A stretch of 7,884 nt of DNA from Helicobacteraceae bacterium (lineage in GTDB: Bacteria > Campylobacterota > Campylobacteria > Campylobacterales > Sulfurimonadaceae), in the NCBI GenBank assembly GCA_030613795.1, contig JAUWLG010000051.1, positions 1-7,884 on the forward strand, written 5' to 3'. The translations under genes and the position numbers were made by a program. How positions within the stretch are numbered: the stretch's first letter is position 1; each line of letters opens with the position of its first letter. This document shows, piece by piece, positions 5,574-7,884 of the stretch. The notes under the pieces are model-generated. The model saw only the letters and a list, made by a program, of their open reading frames with translations. It was not told the DNA's origin and searched no databases.

Positions 5574-5999
5574 ATGATGCGCTCAACTCTACTATTTACT
5601 TTAATACTTTTTCTAGCTGCCTGCAGTGACAATGCAACTAATGATCAATCAACCAAGTCTGACTCTTCTGAAAAAGAAGCTGTTGTAAAACAAGTTACTA
5701 TTCAAACGGAACCTGTAAAAACTGCTGATAAGCCTGCCAAAATCGAAACAGCACCTATCAGCGGATATACCTTTTACGCACACAAATGCGCTTCGTGTCA
5801 TGGCAAAAATGGTGAGAAAGCGGCTTTTAACAACGCACAGATAATCGCCGGCTGGAATAAAGAGAAGAGTATAGCTGCATTAAAAGGCTACAAAGACGGC
5901 ACGTATGGCAACAACTTAAAAGGTATCATGAAAGGTCAGGTCAGTGCCTTAAGTGATGCACAGATCGAAGCCGTATCAGAGTATATCTCTACTCTGTAA
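5574..5999 (+). CDS. lipoprotein c-type cytochrome (c553-like, class I monoheme)
   Basis: A 141-residue exported electron carrier. Residues 1-16 are a signal peptide ending in lipobox LAAC, with Cys17 as the lipidated residue, so the protein should be anchored to a membrane facing the periplasm. A Ser/Thr/Lys/Glu-rich flexible linker (18-62) leads to the heme domain (63-141): the heme attachment motif is CASCH (72-76, His76 the proximal ligand), Met119 in GIMKGQV is the likely distal ligand, and the terminal helix SDAQIEAVSEYIS is typical of small class I cytochromes. Function by family: one-electron transfer between respiratory complexes. Two adjacent ATGs (5574, 5577) are possible starts, with GGAA six or nine bases before. 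The lipid anchor plus linker would let the heme domain reach partners while tethered. Its 3' end overlaps the convergent channel gene by 11 bp. Confidence 0.93.
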   Translation: MMRSTLLFTLILFLAACSDNATNDQSTKSDSSEKEAVVKQVTIQTEPVKTADKPAKIETAPISGYTFYAHKCASCHGKNGEKAAFNNAQIIAGWNKEKSIAALKGYKDGTYGNNLKGIMKGQVSALSDAQIEAVSEYISTL

Positions 6000-7815
6000 T
6001 ATCGTCTTTTTGACCTTCTGCCTGATGGATCATCATCGTCGGGTACGCAAAGTCAAGATCATTTGCTTTTAAAATATCAGCGATCTTGAACATCACATCC
6101 TCTTTGACCTCATGCCACTCAGCCCATACAACTGAACGACTAAAACAGTAAACCAGGATATCGATACTTGAACTTCCAAACTCATCAAGAAAGACCATAA
6201 CTGTACGTTTGATCCCTTTGAGGTCCTCTTTTGAGACCAATTTCATCTGCCGTTCACTGCTCATATACTCGGTCTTCTCTGTTGCTATATCAGGATGGTT
6301 TTGCAACATCTCTCTGATCTCGGCTATCGCTTTTTTTACATTTTGCATATCGGACTCATACGTCACGCCGATCTTCATCTTGATACGACGCCCCATCGTA
6401 CGTCTACTCCAGTTTTTTATCCCATTATCGGAAAGTTTGAAGTTAGGGATAGCAATCAATGCATTATCAAAGGTACGAATAGTTGTCGCCCTTAGACCGA
6501 TCTCTACAACCGTCCCTTCCATATCATCAACAGCGATCCAGTCACCCTGTTCAAAGAGATCACTCAGCAAAATAGAGATCGATCCAAAAAAGTTAGCAAG
6601 GGTATCTTTAGCAGCAAAAGCGACAGCAACACCACCGATCCCTAAACCTGAAAGAATCGCCGTCAGATTTACATCGAGCATCTTCAGGATAAGGATCAAA
6701 GCTAGCAGTCCTACTAAGCCATTCATCACTTTTAACCCAAGATTGACCACTTCATCTCTTATAAGCTTATTGCGTTGCAACTGTTCCATCTTGACCACAG
6801 CGATCGCATTGCCTAAGCGATAGATAAAAAATGAGACCATAAAAACATAGACAATATTATAAGACGTAAACATCCAATCAACATCGCTAAACTCGAAGTA
6901 GACTGCCAAGATTACCTCTGTTGTTAATATGACAATAATCAGTGTAAAAGGTTTAGTCGTCTGCGCAAATATATAACTGATATCATCCTCTCGTTTACTC
7001 ACGAAATAGAGCAGACGACGCATAACAAAGATGAGGATCTTGCGAATGAGATAGACAAAGATCAAGATCGCAATGATGTAGACAATTTTAGCACTGCTGA
7101 GATAGACATAATCGAGGTACGGGTCGATCGTTTTAGCCAAACTCGAATCGCCGATCTTTATAGCCAAGGAGAGGATACCGTACCTGGAGATCACACCGGC
7201 TTTATAGACTTTATGTGCATCATCTATCAGTTTGGCACTGAGGTTGTTATGTATATTTTGAATATAACGGTACTCAGCCAGATTCTCTTGAATACTTTTT
7301 ACTAAAGGGTCAGGATCGACGACCTCTTTAGCAAAGGCAAATTTTTGAAGATCGATTTCAGGCTCTTGTTCATGGCGTTTGATAATGATCTCTTGCAGCC
7401 TTTTTTCAAACGCCTTATACGACTCCAGCCTTGTAGCCTTAACAACCTTATCCATCGAAGTACGAATATTCTGCTTCAGTGCCAATGTGGCCACTCTTAA
7501 TTCATCACGCATCACGGCAGAGCTATTGCCTCGCTGCCGATTCACTTGTAAACGGCGTTTCAGTCTGAACATCTCGCTGCGATAGGGGTTTTGATCTACA
7601 ATGCCCTCTATTTTTTCTCTGGTAATAAAATCGACAACAAAGTGTTCATAGCGTCTATCATCCTCTTCAAGTGCTTTTTCCAGTGCGTCTGTACTTAAAT
7701 TCTGATCGTCAAGTATTTTCTCAAGCGCGATCTCTTGTGTAAAAAACTCTTCAACAAAGTCGTTACTAGACAGTGCAGCCGTAAAAAGAAGTAAAAAAAG
7801 GATCAGTTTCATCAT
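5989..7815 (-). CDS. MscS-family mechanosensitive ion channel with large N-terminal extension
   Basis: A 608-residue inner-membrane channel, about twice the length of E. coli MscS (286). Residues 1-16 are a hydrophobic signal peptide, so 17-235 should lie in the periplasm; this part is charged and helical with likely coiled coils (about 25-60, 78-150, 170-205). Membrane segments follow at about 241-270, 288-306, 319-339 and 362-380, then the pore helix 385-418 (AILSGLGIGGVAVAFAAKDT and on), the conserved glycine/alanine-packed MscS TM3. The beta domain follows (GDWIAVDDMEGTVVEIGLRATTIRT, 424-448, in pieces typical of MscS; AIPNFKLSDNGIKNWS 455-470) and the C-terminal alpha/beta domain to 598. 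Role by family: releases solutes on hypo-osmotic shock. Two adjacent ATGs (7815, 7812) are possible starts, with no strong ribosome-binding site. The gene is convergent with the cytochrome gene. Confidence 0.93.
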   Translation of the reverse strand: MMKLILFLLLFTAALSSNDFVEEFFTQEIALEKILDDQNLSTDALEKALEEDDRRYEHFVVDFITREKIEGIVDQNPYRSEMFRLKRRLQVNRQRGNSSAVMRDELRVATLALKQNIRTSMDKVVKATRLESYKAFEKRLQEIIIKRHEQEPEIDLQKFAFAKEVVDPDPLVKSIQENLAEYRYIQNIHNNLSAKLIDDAHKVYKAGVISRYGILSLAIKIGDSSLAKTIDPYLDYVYLSSAKIVYIIAILIFVYLIRKILIFVMRRLLYFVSKREDDISYIFAQTTKPFTLIIVILTTEVILAVYFEFSDVDWMFTSYNIVYVFMVSFFIYRLGNAIAVVKMEQLQRNKLIRDEVVNLGLKVMNGLVGLLALILILKMLDVNLTAILSGLGIGGVAVAFAAKDTLANFFGSISILLSDLFEQGDWIAVDDMEGTVVEIGLRATTIRTFDNALIAIPNFKLSDNGIKNWSRRTMGRRIKMKIGVTYESDMQNVKKAIAEIREMLQNHPDIATEKTEYMSSERQMKLVSKEDLKGIKRTVMVFLDEFGSSSIDILVYCFSRSVVWAEWHEVKEDVMFKIADILKANDLDFAYPTMMIHQAEGQKDDITE

Positions 7816-7840
7816 AAGAACTTTTCATGGAGATACATAT

Positions 7841-7846
7841 ATTGTA
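7841..7846 (-). promoter_or_regulatory. possible -10 element of the mscS-like gene
   Basis: TACAAT on the minus strand, 25 bases before the ATG at 7815, is the best -10 candidate in the short upstream region. No convincing -35 is seen: TTGACT (7846-7851) abuts it rather than being spaced. The upstream gene is outside the window, so the channel could also be transcribed from further away. Confidence 0.25.
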
Positions 7847-7850
7847 GTCA

Positions 7851-7882
7851 AGAGCGCATAAAAGTTTTCATAAAGGCGCTCT
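7851..7882. repeat. 7-bp inverted repeat at the right edge
   Basis: AGAGCGC at 7851-7857 pairs with GCGCTCT at 7876-7882 around an 18-base AT-rich spacer; the pairing extends to TCA/TGA if one base is bulged. No T-tract follows on either strand, so it is not a classical terminator. It may be an operator or the end of a neighbouring gene's hairpin. Confidence 0.35.
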
Positions 7883-7884
7883 GA

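Noticed and set aside
6209..6823. Plus-strand open frame of 204 codons inside the channel gene
   Set aside because: It is fully antisense to the conserved MscS pore and beta-domain coding region, is low-complexity Ser/Ile/Leu-rich, and has no family features.
7766..7828. 20-codon upstream ORF starting at ATG 7828 (minus) overlapping the channel start
   Set aside because: No ribosome-binding site precedes it, it is out of frame with the channel, and nothing marks it as more than chance.

Overview
The window looks like ordinary chromosome from a free-living member of the Campylobacterota (Epsilonproteobacteria), probably a Sulfurimonas- or Sulfurovum-like sulfur or hydrogen oxidiser. This rests on the protein sequences: a short MurC with a GAHGKSTT P-loop, a MutS2 without a neighbouring mutL, a small c553-type cytochrome, and a DapC-type aminotransferase whose motifs resemble those of Campylobacter. 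The genus is an inference. No phage, IS transposase, CRISPR, tRNA or rRNA was seen.

Left two thirds (1-4723, minus strand): one tightly packed gene series, read right to left: an aminotransferase of the succinyldiaminopimelate (DapC) type, a 43-codon small ORF, a 164-residue helical protein, murC, a 109-residue two-TM protein, and mutS2, which runs off the left edge. Every junction is a 1- or 4-base stop/start overlap, so translation is probably coupled along the chain. The theme is peptidoglycan precursor supply (diaminopimelate, UDP-MurNAc-L-Ala) followed by a DNA repair/recombination ATPase. Two oddities sit here. The aminotransferase has an in-frame TAA at codon 44, apparently one base away from GAA, with homologous sequence continuing in the same frame after it. 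Between the aminotransferase and the 164-residue gene lies a hairpin-rich stretch of about 104 bp flanked by perfect 8-bp direct repeats; removing it and one repeat copy restores a normal compact gene junction. The small ORF is made almost entirely of this stretch.

Middle (4724-5999): a 126-bp divergent promoter region separates the aminotransferase from a plus-strand Crp/Fnr-family regulator (4850-5455). After it, with its own promoter, comes a small lipoprotein cytochrome c (5574-5999). The adjacency suggests, but does not prove, redox or respiratory control of the cytochrome.

Right (5989-7815, minus strand): a 608-residue MscS-family mechanosensitive channel with a signal peptide and a large helical N-terminal region. 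It converges on the cytochrome gene and the two coding ends overlap by 11 bp with no visible terminator. The last 69 bp hold the channel's upstream region.

I did not find a convincing undescribed multi-gene system. The points most worth checking are the premature stop in the aminotransferase gene and the putative small inserted repeat with its small ORF.
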